A program made the translations under genes and the position numbers. Shown piece after piece: positions 1-7,599 of a stretch of DNA of 19,903 nucleotides. Within the stretch, counting starts at the first letter, position 1. The number at the start of each line of letters is the position of its first letter. The stretch lies in assembly GCA_013002625.1 (NCBI GenBank), contig JABDJE010000116.1, positions 1-19,903 on the forward strand. The letters run 5' to 3'. The notes below the pieces were generated by a model. That model made no database searches, had not been told where the DNA came from, and was given only the letters and a program-made list of their open reading frames with translations. The stretch is from Saprospiraceae bacterium. Its GTDB lineage: Bacteria; Bacteroidota; Bacteroidia; Chitinophagales; Saprospiraceae.

Positions 1-232
1 AAGTATTGTATTGAAGACGGTAAGCGCCTTCCTCTTTTTCAGAACCGTAATCCACGATGTATCGACCTGTCGAGTCAAATTCAAAGGTCATTTTTTGTGG
101 AATAGGGGAATTGTCATTTTTGATATACCATTCTGCAGTATGCCATTTCCCGACAAGGGACGCTTTGTTATCCTTGCTTGAGCAAGCTATAATTATGCAA
201 AGACAAAAAAGGCTTGCGATGTATTTAGTCAT
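1..232 (-). CDS. small lipoprotein, 3' end outside window (partial)
   Basis: I read 77 codons from the ATG at 232 down to the window edge; no stop is reached, so the gene is incomplete. The product starts MTKYIASLFCLCIIIACSSK: a short basic start, a hydrophobic stretch and a lipobox (IIAC) with Cys17 as the probable lipidated residue, so a lipoprotein is expected. The rest (LVGKWHTAEWYIKND, then FEFDSTGRYIVDYG) resembles lipocalin-like lipoproteins of Bacteroidota, which usually begin with a 'GKW' strand; that family call is inference from pattern. It lies 43 nt downstream of the PgpA-family gene on the same strand and could be the last gene of the lipid operon or an independent unit. An ATG at 245 hits a stop after six codons, which supports 232 as the start. 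Confidence 0.7.
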   Translation of the reverse strand, partial: MTKYIASLFCLCIIIACSSKDNKASLVGKWHTAEWYIKNDNSPIPQKMTFEFDSTGRYIVDYGSEKEEGAYRLQYNT

Positions 233-275
233 GATGGACTTTCATTTAGAATTTAACTCAAAGAAAGCATATTTA

Positions 276-737
276 TTATGCCAGAAAGAAATAATGAATC
301 AGATGTAAGGTCAGGCAAGCGTAAATGCCAGCAAGTACATCATCCAACATTACGCCCCAGGCTCCTTTAAGTTTTGTGTCAAGCGTTCTCACGCCAAGCG
401 GTTTTAGGATATCAAAGAATCTAAACAAGCCAAATGCTAATCCAATATGAATCCAGGAATGTGGTAAAAAAAGTATGGCAATCAGACAACCGACAAATTC
501 ATCCACGACGACCTTCGATGGATCATTGCCCCACAAAGGGATAACTTTATGTGTACTGTAAGTCCCAATGAGGGTTACAATAATGATAACTGGAATTAAG
601 TATAATTCGGATATAGGTTGACCCAAGCATTTGAATATAGCCAGAAATAAAACAGCTCCTAAAGCACCAAAAGTTCCTGGTGCCTTAGGAGCATATCCTA
701 ATCCTAATACAGTGGCTATTGATTTATGCCACCACAT
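276..737 (-). CDS. pgpA: PgpA-family phosphatidylglycerophosphatase / probable phosphatidylinositol-phosphate phosphatase
   Basis: This 153-residue membrane protein is of the PgpA family. It carries GLGYAPKAPGTFG (12-24), the acidic motif DPSKVVVDEFVG (72-83), RFFDILKP (106-113) and MLDDVLAG (130-137), all diagnostic of PgpA; several hydrophobic segments lie between. E. coli PgpA has about 172 residues, so the length fits. PgpA dephosphorylates phosphatidylglycerophosphate. Here the gene follows inositol-1-phosphate synthase by one base and shares an operon with a CDP-alcohol phosphatidyltransferase, so I infer that it removes the phosphate from phosphatidylinositol-phosphate to give PI. PgpA-like genes sit in the characterised inositol-lipid cluster of Bacteroides thetaiotaomicron (from memory). 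I chose the ATG at 737 because the frame upstream lies inside the neighbouring gene and lacks family sequence. An ordinary PG-phosphate role remains possible. Confidence 0.9.
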   Translation of the reverse strand: MWWHKSIATVLGLGYAPKAPGTFGALGAVLFLAIFKCLGQPISELYLIPVIIIVTLIGTYSTHKVIPLWGNDPSKVVVDEFVGCLIAILFLPHSWIHIGLAFGLFRFFDILKPLGVRTLDTKLKGAWGVMLDDVLAGIYACLTLHLIHYFFLA

Positions 738-738
738 T

Positions 739-2055
739 TTATTCTTCGTAATCCAATCCCAGGTGATTGATAAGCTCTTCTCCTGCGATGTGACGAACTG
801 TATTTTCAAGTTTAGCCAGCTGCTTGAAGATATCATGTTGTGGGTATCTGCCTTTTGGCGCCTGTGGCGACTTGAGGTAAAATGATAACCACTCCTGAAT
901 ACCTGACATTCCTGCTCTTTTTGCCAAATCAAGGAATATTGCTAAATCAAGTACAATTGGTGCAGCAAGTATAGAATCCTTACATAAGAAATCAACTTTG
1001 ATTTGCATAGGGTAGTTCAACCATCCACGGATATCGATATTGTCCCAACCTTCTTTATCATCACCACGTGGCGGATAGTAGTTGATTCGAACTTTATGGT
1101 AGAAGTCTTTGTACAATTCAGGGTATAAGTCTGGCTCAAGTATTTGCTCCAATACACCTAATTTGGATACCTCTTTGGTTTTGAAGTTATCTGGATCGTC
1201 CAATACCTCACCATCTCTGTTTCCTAGAATATTTGTTGAAAACCAACCTTCGATTCCTAGAGCTCTGGCTTTGAATCCAGGTGCAAGAATTGTCTTCATT
1301 AATGTCTGACCTGTTTTAAAGTCTTTACCTGCGATAGGGGTTCCTGTTGTTTTAGCCAGTTCAACCAAAGCCGGGATATCACAAGATAAGTTAGGTGCGC
1401 CATTCGCGTAAGGAATTCCCATTTTTATGGCCGCATAGGCATAGATCATACTTGGTGGAATGTCCTTGGAATTACGTCTCAGGCCAGTTTCGAATGCTTC
1501 AATGGTTTGATGAACTTTTGATTCTTCAATGTAAATCTCTGTAGATCCACACCAAACCATCACCAATCTATCACATTTATTATCTTTCTTGAATTTACGG
1601 ATATCGCGCATTACTGCTTCTGCCAAGGCCATTTTGGTCTTTGCCTTTTTCACATGCGTACCGTGCAATTTCTTTACATATTGCTTATCAAACACCGCCT
1701 TCATAGGCTGGATTTTGCTAAGCGGTGCCTTGAGTTTTTTCAACAAGTTGATATCGAGTACATCAGCGTGTACTGCAGCTTCGTACATGTTGTCAGCAAA
1801 TATATCCCATCCACCGAAGACCACATTTTTTAGATTCTGAAGAGGCACGACCTCATTAATTAAGGGTTTGTTCTTTTTGGTTCTTTTACCCAATCTAATG
1901 CGACCCATTTGTGAAAGTGAGCCAATAGGTTGCTCTAATCCACGATTCACAGCCATAACACCAGCCATAAATGTTGTAGCAACGGCACCCATTCCCGGTG
2001 TCAGTATACCTAGTTTACCTGTCGGGTTGGTTGCCAATACTTTTTTTGAAGACAT
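739..2055 (-). CDS. ino1: myo-inositol-1-phosphate synthase (inositol-3-phosphate synthase)
   Basis: The 438-residue product is a cytosolic NAD-dependent isomerase that turns glucose-6-phosphate into inositol-3-phosphate (L-myo-inositol-1-phosphate), the head-group precursor of inositol lipids. The N-terminus has the Rossmann glycine motif GILTPGMGAVATTF (16-29). The synthase signature region follows: GKDFKTGQT (243-251), WFSTNILGNRDG (271-282) and CKDSILAAPIVLDL (358-371). Length and motif order fit the short bacterial form of the family; the yeast enzyme is about 530 residues. The gene starts one base after the ceramide reductase gene and ends one base before the PgpA-family gene, which indicates co-translation. 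It gives the operon its own inositol-phosphate supply and ties the cluster to inositol rather than only glycerol lipids. Confidence 0.95.
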   Translation of the reverse strand: MSSKKVLATNPTGKLGILTPGMGAVATTFMAGVMAVNRGLEQPIGSLSQMGRIRLGKRTKKNKPLINEVVPLQNLKNVVFGGWDIFADNMYEAAVHADVLDINLLKKLKAPLSKIQPMKAVFDKQYVKKLHGTHVKKAKTKMALAEAVMRDIRKFKKDNKCDRLVMVWCGSTEIYIEESKVHQTIEAFETGLRRNSKDIPPSMIYAYAAIKMGIPYANGAPNLSCDIPALVELAKTTGTPIAGKDFKTGQTLMKTILAPGFKARALGIEGWFSTNILGNRDGEVLDDPDNFKTKEVSKLGVLEQILEPDLYPELYKDFYHKVRINYYPPRGDDKEGWDNIDIRGWLNYPMQIKVDFLCKDSILAAPIVLDLAIFLDLAKRAGMSGIQEWLSFYLKSPQAPKGRYPQHDIFKQLAKLENTVRHIAGEELINHLGLDYEE

Positions 2056-2056
2056 G

Positions 2057-3049
2057 TTATAATTTTTTATTTGTTAAGCACCAATCAATGGTTTCGCGTA
2101 GACCTGCCTTAAGGTCAAATGCGGGTGCGAAGTTAAAATCATTTTTTAAATCTTTCACATCTATTGCAAAAGACCTTGCTTTTAATTCATTGACTTTATC
2201 TCTATTGAGGACAGGATAATTACCTGTTATTTTACCAATCATTTCTGCGCAAGCAGCCACAAAACGCAGCACGAGAACCGGTACGGTAAATCTAAGGGTA
2301 CGGCTGCCCAGTATTTCTTTAATTGAGTTGTTGTATTCGTTGGCAGAATATATATGGCCATCGCTTACAAAATAAGCCTTGTGCGTATGTGCACTTTTAA
2401 GTGAGTCAATAACCAATCGAACCAGATCTTTAACATAGATAAAACTCAATTCCTGTCTTCCAAAACCAATTTTGGCCTGTATGCCAGATTTAATGGTTTT
2501 GTACACTGTAATCAAATCGGCATCCCTGGGTCCGAATACAGCAGTAGGTCTGAAGATAAGACTTGGAATTTGTTGAAATCCTTGCAAGAATTGCTCGGCC
2601 TGAAGTTTGGATTCGCCATACCAAGTTATCGGATGGGGGACAGCCTCACTATCGAGCAATTGTGTTTTCTGAAAATCTGCTGGACCATAGGCAGCCAGAC
2701 TTGAGATCAGCACCAGTTTTTTGGGAATTACATCTTCTTCAATCAAAATCTTGCAGATTTTCCGAACGTAAGCTGCATTGATTTTGAAATAGGTTTCTTT
2801 ATTGGGCGCTGTAGTAACTCCGGCATTTAGAATGATGTACTCAAAATGGTGTGATCGCAGTTGTGCTCTTAGGTTTTCTTCATTTTCAAAACTATAATAG
2901 AAGAAATTGATCCTGGGATCCGAGAGATATTGTTTATTGCTGGACTTGCGTACACCTGCAAAAACATTATAGCCTTGTGCAATAGCTTCTTCAACGAGAA
3001 AGCTACCGACAAACCCATTGCTACCAGTTATCAGTACCTTATTATTCAT
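2057..3049 (-). CDS. cerR: extended-SDR NAD(P)-dependent oxidoreductase, probable ceramide reductase (CerR-like)
   Basis: The 330-residue product is an extended short-chain dehydrogenase/epimerase. It has the nucleotide-binding motif TGSNGFVG (8-15), LNAGVTT (74-80), the catalytic serine in LISSLAAYGP (about Ser117) and the Tyr-x3-Lys pair in WYGESK (Tyr144, Lys148). FRPTAVFGPRD (166-176) is the usual substrate-side motif. By fold alone it could be a sugar epimerase. It lies 3 nt after the GNAT-like ceramide synthase and in the same operon as serine palmitoyltransferase. In Caulobacter crescentus an 'NAD-epimerase' gene beside spt encodes the enzyme that reduces the 3-keto group of ceramide (CerR; from memory). 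I therefore infer that it reduces 3-oxo-ceramide to dihydroceramide. The fold is certain; the substrate is inferred from context. Confidence 0.8.
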   Translation of the reverse strand: MNNKVLITGSNGFVGSFLVEEAIAQGYNVFAGVRKSSNKQYLSDPRINFFYYSFENEENLRAQLRSHHFEYIILNAGVTTAPNKETYFKINAAYVRKICKILIEEDVIPKKLVLISSLAAYGPADFQKTQLLDSEAVPHPITWYGESKLQAEQFLQGFQQIPSLIFRPTAVFGPRDADLITVYKTIKSGIQAKIGFGRQELSFIYVKDLVRLVIDSLKSAHTHKAYFVSDGHIYSANEYNNSIKEILGSRTLRFTVPVLVLRFVAACAEMIGKITGNYPVLNRDKVNELKARSFAIDVKDLKNDFNFAPAFDLKAGLRETIDWCLTNKKL

Positions 3050-3052
3050 TTT

Positions 3053-4177
3053 TTAAAGTGTCGCTCGATATAAGCGATAAGTACGGTATTTTATACCATT
3101 TAAATTTTCAGCTGCTTTAACCATCATGTCGTTGCTCTCCAAAATCCATGAAGCCTCACCGCCCTTTAATTTACGTCTTCGCGCTTCCTGAATATTGCGT
3201 GCAAAAAATATCGCTTCAATTCCTTTTCTCCTGTAAGCCTCCTTAACGCCAGTTGCCAGAATTCTAACAGATTGAACCTTGTTCTTGTTGAGTAATAATC
3301 GAATTATATTAAATGGGAAGAGCCTTCCTTTTTTGAAATTGATGGTCACCTCATTGACATTGGGCAATGAGATCGAAAACCCTACGGCCTCGCCATTGTC
3401 TTCAGCGATGTAAGCAAATTTTTCATCTGCCAGCATTTTTAGTCCATCTGCAAGGTGTTTGAATTCAGAGTCCGTAAATGGAACAAATCCCCAATTGTCC
3501 TCCCAGGCTTCGTTGTATACCTTTTTGATCAGTTCAACTTCGGATTTGAAGTTTTTCAAATTAATATTTCTGACGGTGATACCTTGTTTTTGCAATCGCT
3601 GTTCTATCATTCCTGAAAGCTTGATCGATTTTTCAGATGCTTCAAAACTTGGAATGAAGTAGGCGAACAAATCCATTTCTTTGGTCAGACCCAGCGCTTT
3701 CATGATACGGTCATAATAGACCTTGTTATAGGTCATCATAATCATGGGCGGACCGTCAAAACCATCGACAAGATATCCTGCGGTCTCGTTGGTTGTGAAA
3801 TTAGTTGGGCCAATCAGCGCATCGTATTTTTCAACAGCGAGCCATCGTTTTGCGTGATCGAATAATGCCTGTGCAACTTCCTGATCATCAATGAAGTCAT
3901 AGAAGCCAAAGAATCCTACATTGGATTTATGATAATCATTATACCTTTTATTTTTTATCGCTGCGATACGACCGGCGAGCTTCCCATGTTTGAATGCTAG
4001 AAAACATTGTACATCTCCGTATTCATAGAATGGATATTTCTTGCGATCAAACATTTCCTTTTGTGCCAGATATAATTCAGGCACATAGTGTGGATCCCCT
4101 TCATACAGGCTATGCGGGAAGTCTATGAATTGCTTTATCTCTTTCTTGGAATTTGCCTCTACTACAATGAGACTCAT
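3053..4177 (-). CDS. cerS: GNAT-fold acyltransferase-like protein, probable bacterial ceramide synthase (bCerS)
   Basis: The 374-residue product is soluble-looking, with an acetyltransferase-type fold in its C-terminal part. YIAEDNGEAVGFSISLP (256-272) is a GNAT beta-strand pair, ILATGVKEAYRRKGI (306-320) is the acyl-thioester-binding motif A region, and ILESNDMMVKAAENLNG (345-361) is the closing helix. The N-terminal half carries GFFGFYDFIDD (88-98) and GPTNFTTNETAGYLVDGFDG (123-142), which I associate with the long GNAT-like family that includes the Caulobacter ceramide synthase. That enzyme N-acylates 3-ketosphinganine. The gene overlaps the serine palmitoyltransferase gene by 4 nt (ATGA) and is followed after 3 nt by the reductase, so the three steps are encoded consecutively. 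The substrate is inferred; the acyl donor (CoA or ACP) cannot be read from the sequence. Confidence 0.78.
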   Translation of the reverse strand: MSLIVVEANSKKEIKQFIDFPHSLYEGDPHYVPELYLAQKEMFDRKKYPFYEYGDVQCFLAFKHGKLAGRIAAIKNKRYNDYHKSNVGFFGFYDFIDDQEVAQALFDHAKRWLAVEKYDALIGPTNFTTNETAGYLVDGFDGPPMIMMTYNKVYYDRIMKALGLTKEMDLFAYFIPSFEASEKSIKLSGMIEQRLQKQGITVRNINLKNFKSEVELIKKVYNEAWEDNWGFVPFTDSEFKHLADGLKMLADEKFAYIAEDNGEAVGFSISLPNVNEVTINFKKGRLFPFNIIRLLLNKNKVQSVRILATGVKEAYRRKGIEAIFFARNIQEARRRKLKGGEASWILESNDMMVKAAENLNGIKYRTYRLYRATL

Positions 4178-5373
4178 ACAGTGGCATTTTCCTGATCGAA
4201 GACTCCGATTTGTTTAGATATTTTATAAATCTTTTCGATAGACTCCTGAATTTGTGCCTTTGAATGTGTCGCCATCAATGAATATCTGATCAGCGAAGAT
4301 GTACTAGGTACTGCAGGAGATACGACAGGGTTTACAAACACACCTTCATCAAGCAATAACTTGGTTAACTTGAAGGTCTTGAAATCGTCTCTGATATAAA
4401 TAGGAATGATTGGTGTCACAGTATGACCCGTATCAAATTTATAGTGATTGAAGAGTTCCATGGCAAAATGCGTGTTTTCCCAAAGTTTCTCCAGTCTTTC
4501 GGGTTCTTGTTGCATCAATTCAAGTGCAGCGATTACAGAAGCTGCATTTGCGGGTGCAATACTTGCACTGAAAATTAAAGATCTGGCATTATGCTTCAGG
4601 TAATTGATCGTATCGTTATCAGCTGCGATAAATCCACCAATTGAAGCCAATGATTTACTGAAAGTACCCATAATTAGGTCTACCTTATCGGTCAAGCCGA
4701 AATGGTCAGCTGTTCCGCGCCCTAATTCGCCCATTACACCTAATCCATGTGCATCATCTACCATGATGTTGGCGTTATACTTCTCGGCTAGCTGACTGAT
4801 TTCAGGCAGTTTTGCCAGATCACCTTCCATTGAAAAAACGCCATCAACAGCAATCAACTTGATTCTGTCCATCTCGGTTTTTTGGAGCACCTTCTCCAGA
4901 GATGCCATATCATTGTGTCTGTATTTCAAGACTTTAGCAAAAGAGAGGCGTGCACCATCAATAATACAAGCATGATCAAGGTCATCAATGATGATATAGT
5001 CGTGTCTGCCAGGAATAGATGAAATAACACCCAGATTTACTTGAAAGCCGGTGCTGAAAACCAATGCGCCTTCTTTCTGAACATAGTGGGCCAATTTTTC
5101 TTCAAGCTCAATGTGAATGTCCAATGTTCCGTTTAAGAATCTTGAACCAGCACAACCTGAGCCATATTTATCAATCGCTTGTTTAGAAGCTTCTTTTAAT
5201 TTAGGATGGTTTGTAAGGCCTAAGTAACTGTTAGAACCAAACATGAGAACATCTTCGCCGTTAATCTTTACAACAGTATCTTGTTCTGATTCAATTGTAC
5301 GGAAATAAGGATATAGCCCCATTTTTTGAATTTGCTGGGGTATATTGTACGCGGCCATTTTTTGCTTCAGCAT
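4174..5373 (-). CDS. spt: serine palmitoyltransferase (alpha-oxoamine synthase family)
   Basis: This 399-residue PLP enzyme condenses serine with a fatty acyl thioester to 3-ketosphinganine, the first step of sphingolipid synthesis. It contains FGSNSYLGLTNHP (45-57), the PLP-stacking His134 in DLDHACIIDG, AVDGVFSMEGD (175-185), Asp206 and His209 in VDDAHG (pyridine-nitrogen and hydroxyl contacts) and the Schiff-base Lys240 in GTFSKSLASIGG. Length matches bacterial Spt. Related enzymes (KBL, AONS, ALAS) share these motifs; the early SYLGLTNHPK block together with the flanking ceramide synthase and reductase genes argue for Spt. It starts 4 nt after the PAP2 gene and overlaps the ceramide synthase start as ATGA. 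The ATG at 5373 is used; an internal ATG at 5358 is an alternative start. Confidence 0.9.
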   Translation of the reverse strand: MLKQKMAAYNIPQQIQKMGLYPYFRTIESEQDTVVKINGEDVLMFGSNSYLGLTNHPKLKEASKQAIDKYGSGCAGSRFLNGTLDIHIELEEKLAHYVQKEGALVFSTGFQVNLGVISSIPGRHDYIIIDDLDHACIIDGARLSFAKVLKYRHNDMASLEKVLQKTEMDRIKLIAVDGVFSMEGDLAKLPEISQLAEKYNANIMVDDAHGLGVMGELGRGTADHFGLTDKVDLIMGTFSKSLASIGGFIAADNDTINYLKHNARSLIFSASIAPANAASVIAALELMQQEPERLEKLWENTHFAMELFNHYKFDTGHTVTPIIPIYIRDDFKTFKLTKLLLDEGVFVNPVVSPAVPSTSSLIRYSLMATHSKAQIQESIEKIYKISKQIGVFDQENATV

Positions 5374-5377
5374 AACT

Positions 5378-6328
5378 CTAATTTTTAGTTTCAGGCATTA
5401 TATAGTCAATGACATGCCAATACCATGAAACGACAAATTTACGATTTACTATTGATTCTGTAATAATTATTCCGATGATAGCACAAATGATACCTACTAC
5501 AACATCGATAATATAATGGTGATTGGAATATATGGCTGCAAACCAGATCGCGAACAGACTTATTCCAAACAAGCCAATTAGCCACTTATTTTTAGTCTTA
5601 CTGGCGTAAAATGTTAAAATTAGGGGAAATGCAGCATGCATTGAAGGCATTGCACCAAAGGTATTGGTCCCTTGGGCATACATATTGGAATACAAGGGAT
5701 ATCCTATTAAGTCATCAAAACGTGTCAATCCAGCGGCATTGCTTTGTAAATCTACAATCAATTGGTTGCCATACTCAAAATAATACCATGGTGGCGCAGC
5801 CGGATACACAATGTATCCAATGAAGCCAAGAATATTGGCCATTAAAAAACACAACCAGAAGTCAAATAAGAGCTTGTATTTACCTTTAAAAAATAAAAAC
5901 AAACCAAAAAGTATTGGAAAAGGTGCCCAGGTTATATAGAAGCTACCAGCGATAATATCACAAAAAGTGCTAAGGTTCTGGTTGAAATACTCACATAATG
6001 TGACAATTGAACCATTGTAAGAGAATCCAAACAAGGCTAATTCAATATTGTATAATTCTTCAATTCTAATCTTGAATATATTGTAATCATGCAGGACTTT
6101 TAAGGAGTTGTAGCAGAAGATGTAGGTAAAGAAGGGAAAGAAGCCAATTCCAAGGATTCTGGATTTTCTTGTTCCAAAAAAGAAAAGCATAATGGCGAAA
6201 TAAACGCCAATAGTGGGTGGGTCAATACCTACGATCAGTGTGAACCATAACCAATAAATCAGGCTAAAGAGTACACCGGCAATAATCCAGTTTTTACCAA
6301 ATCTATTGAATTCTGGCGAAGGGCTCAT
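5378..6328 (-). CDS. PAP2/Aur1-like membrane protein, probable inositol phosphorylceramide synthase
   Basis: The 316-residue polytopic membrane protein has six or more hydrophobic segments (for example around 14-34, 40-52, 60-72, 124-147, 154-176, 248-267 and 272-290). Its PAP2-type active site is present: YPAAPPWYY (175-183), GAMPSMHAAFPL (225-236, His231) and SNHHYIIDVVVG (268-279, His271 and Asp275). This order, with the proline/aromatic 'PAAPPWY' block, is that of fungal Aur1 and mycobacterial/bacterial Aur1-like phosphotransferases rather than simple lipid phosphatases. Within an operon making both ceramide and PI, I infer transfer of phosphoinositol from PI to dihydroceramide, releasing diacylglycerol. 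A plain lipid phosphatase role cannot be excluded from sequence. It is 7 nt from the DUF4833-like gene upstream and 4 nt from spt downstream. Confidence 0.82.
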   Translation of the reverse strand: MSPSPEFNRFGKNWIIAGVLFSLIYWLWFTLIVGIDPPTIGVYFAIMLFFFGTRKSRILGIGFFPFFTYIFCYNSLKVLHDYNIFKIRIEELYNIELALFGFSYNGSIVTLCEYFNQNLSTFCDIIAGSFYITWAPFPILFGLFLFFKGKYKLLFDFWLCFLMANILGFIGYIVYPAAPPWYYFEYGNQLIVDLQSNAAGLTRFDDLIGYPLYSNMYAQGTNTFGAMPSMHAAFPLILTFYASKTKNKWLIGLFGISLFAIWFAAIYSNHHYIIDVVVGIICAIIGIIITESIVNRKFVVSWYWHVIDYIMPETKN

Positions 6329-6335
6329 GGTAGGC

Positions 6336-6848
6336 TTAGATCAATATTTTGTGATAACAGGGTAATTGTGAATCCAGTTCTATACCATACAATTCAATGT
6401 ACTTTACATTTGGAAACAAGCCCAACTCATCGGCGTAAACATATATATTATTTAGAATGGCTTGTTTACCATTTATCTTGGTCTGAATGTGATATCCACT
6501 GAGATCATTTTGTACTAAGAAGAATCTTAATTTGTCGTAAGACATTGAAATTTCAAAAGTGTGATTATTGATCTGTTGCGCTTTATAACCAAATGCCAGC
6601 TGATTCTGAATTACATTCAACTCCTGAATTGCACCTCCTGCGGTGTATTTGAGCCAATAAACATCCATGGGATGATGTTCATTTATAAGATCATTTTTTT
6701 TATTGAGGACATACACAACTGTATTCATATTCAAATTGCGTTGAATATAGAATAAGAGTCCCTCGATTTGATTGGGAATAGGGTAGCTTTCCGGAAGACC
6801 CCGTTCTCCGAAAATTTTAAATTGAGATTTATCTAAACTGGTCAGCAT
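6336..6848 (-). CDS. DUF4833-like protein of unknown function in the lipid operon
   Basis: The 170-residue product has no signal peptide or membrane helix. Recognisable blocks are LLFYIQRNLNMNTVVYVLNK (31-50), MDVYWLKYTAGGAIQELN (61-78), QNQLAFGYKA (81-90) and VKYIELYGIELDS (148-160). I associate these with DUF4833, a family known mainly from Bacteroidota; this is pattern memory, not a search. No catalytic motif is evident; the strand-rich pattern suggests a beta-barrel or sandwich that might bind a lipid or head group. The gene is 55 nt downstream of the phosphatidyltransferase gene and 7 nt upstream of the PAP2 gene, so a role in inositol phosphorylceramide formation or handling is inferred from position only. 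An ATG at 6864 opens a different frame that stops after 11 codons, so 6848 is preferred. Confidence 0.8.
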   Translation of the reverse strand: MLTSLDKSQFKIFGERGLPESYPIPNQIEGLLFYIQRNLNMNTVVYVLNKKNDLINEHHPMDVYWLKYTAGGAIQELNVIQNQLAFGYKAQQINNHTFEISMSYDKLRFFLVQNDLSGYHIQTKINGKQAILNNIYVYADELGLFPNVKYIELYGIELDSQLPCYHKILI

Positions 6849-6903
6849 TTCTCTCTTTTTGCATAGGCTACAAGTTACTACAATAAGGCTCTAAATCTTA
6901 ACT

Positions 6904-7599
6904 TTATTGTGTCATTTTTGTTTTTGCAAAATGCAATCTTCTCAGTGCTGTGATATTTGCGGAGATTGCTAAAATGAATATAGGCCAGGCAAAAATTGAG
7001 ACGGGCTCAAATAAAGGTTGAGGAAGCCAATCCACATTTATTTCATAAGTACTGCCTATCAAATGGGATATTAATCCACAAAGAATACTACTTACCGAAA
7101 CAATTATAATCCGTTCGGGTCTTTGCATCAAACCTACAGAGGCATTTACACCCAAACCTTCAGCGCGGGCACGGGTGTAACTAACCATAATGGATCCGAT
7201 CATTGCAAAAAAGCTGAAGATAGAGGTAAGTAGATAGTCTTGAGTGACGAAATAATAGCAAAATCCGAAAAACATAATGAGTTCGCTGTACCGATCCAGC
7301 ACGCTGTCAAACAGGGCGCCAAAGTTATTTTGCTGATTGCTTAACCTTGCAAGGCGCCCATCCACCATATCCATAGCACCGCCGACGAGAATAAGGATGC
7401 CTGCATAAGCAATGTATTTATGATTATCCCGTGCGCCATATTCTGCACCATAAATCAATACAATGGTAGAGAGTACATTAAAAATGAACCCTAGGAAGGT
7501 TATCATGTTAGGAGTTATGCCAAGCTTCATTAAAAGCTTGATTAACGGATTCATGATTAAGTATGCGGCTTGTTGAAGGCTACTCTTGAGTTTGTTCAT
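6904..7599 (-). CDS. CDP-alcohol phosphatidyltransferase, probable phosphatidylinositol-phosphate synthase
   Basis: The 231-residue integral membrane protein has about six hydrophobic segments. It carries the complete CDP-alcohol phosphotransferase signature DxxDGxxARx8Gx3Dx3D: numbered from the ATG at 7599, Asp77, Asp80, Gly81, Ala84, Arg85, Gly94, Asp98 and Asp102. These residues hold the metals and CDP-diacylglycerol. YTRARAEGLG, a little downstream, resembles the loop in phosphatidylinositol-phosphate synthases. The operon also encodes inositol-phosphate synthase and a PgpA-type phosphatase, so I infer condensation of CDP-DAG with inositol-3-phosphate. Phosphatidylglycerophosphate synthase is the main alternative. 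A TTG at 7611 would add four residues; I prefer the ATG because relatives begin close to the first amphipathic helix. As first gene of the block it faces the divergent KAS III gene. Confidence 0.87.
   Translation of the reverse strand: MNKLKSSLQQAAYLIMNPLIKLLMKLGITPNMITFLGFIFNVLSTIVLIYGAEYGARDNHKYIAYAGILILVGGAMDMVDGRLARLSNQQNNFGALFDSVLDRYSELIMFFGFCYYFVTQDYLLTSIFSFFAMIGSIMVSYTRARAEGLGVNASVGLMQRPERIIIVSVSSILCGLISHLIGSTYEINVDWLPQPLFEPVSIFAWPIFILAISANITALRRLHFAKTKMTQ

Noticed and set aside
267..281. GCATA/TATGC inverted repeat at the end of the PgpA-family gene
   Set aside because: The stem is only 5 bp, AT-rich and without a T-run, as expected by chance.
57..308. Plus-strand open frame opposite the lipoprotein gene and into the PgpA-family gene
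   Set aside because: No family motif is visible; the opposite strand carries a lipoprotein with a lipobox and a conserved enzyme.
738..932. N-terminal extension of the PgpA-family frame up to 932
   Set aside because: It lies within the 3' end of the inositol-phosphate synthase gene in another frame, and the extension has no PgpA-like sequence; the ATG at 737 follows the upstream stop by one base.
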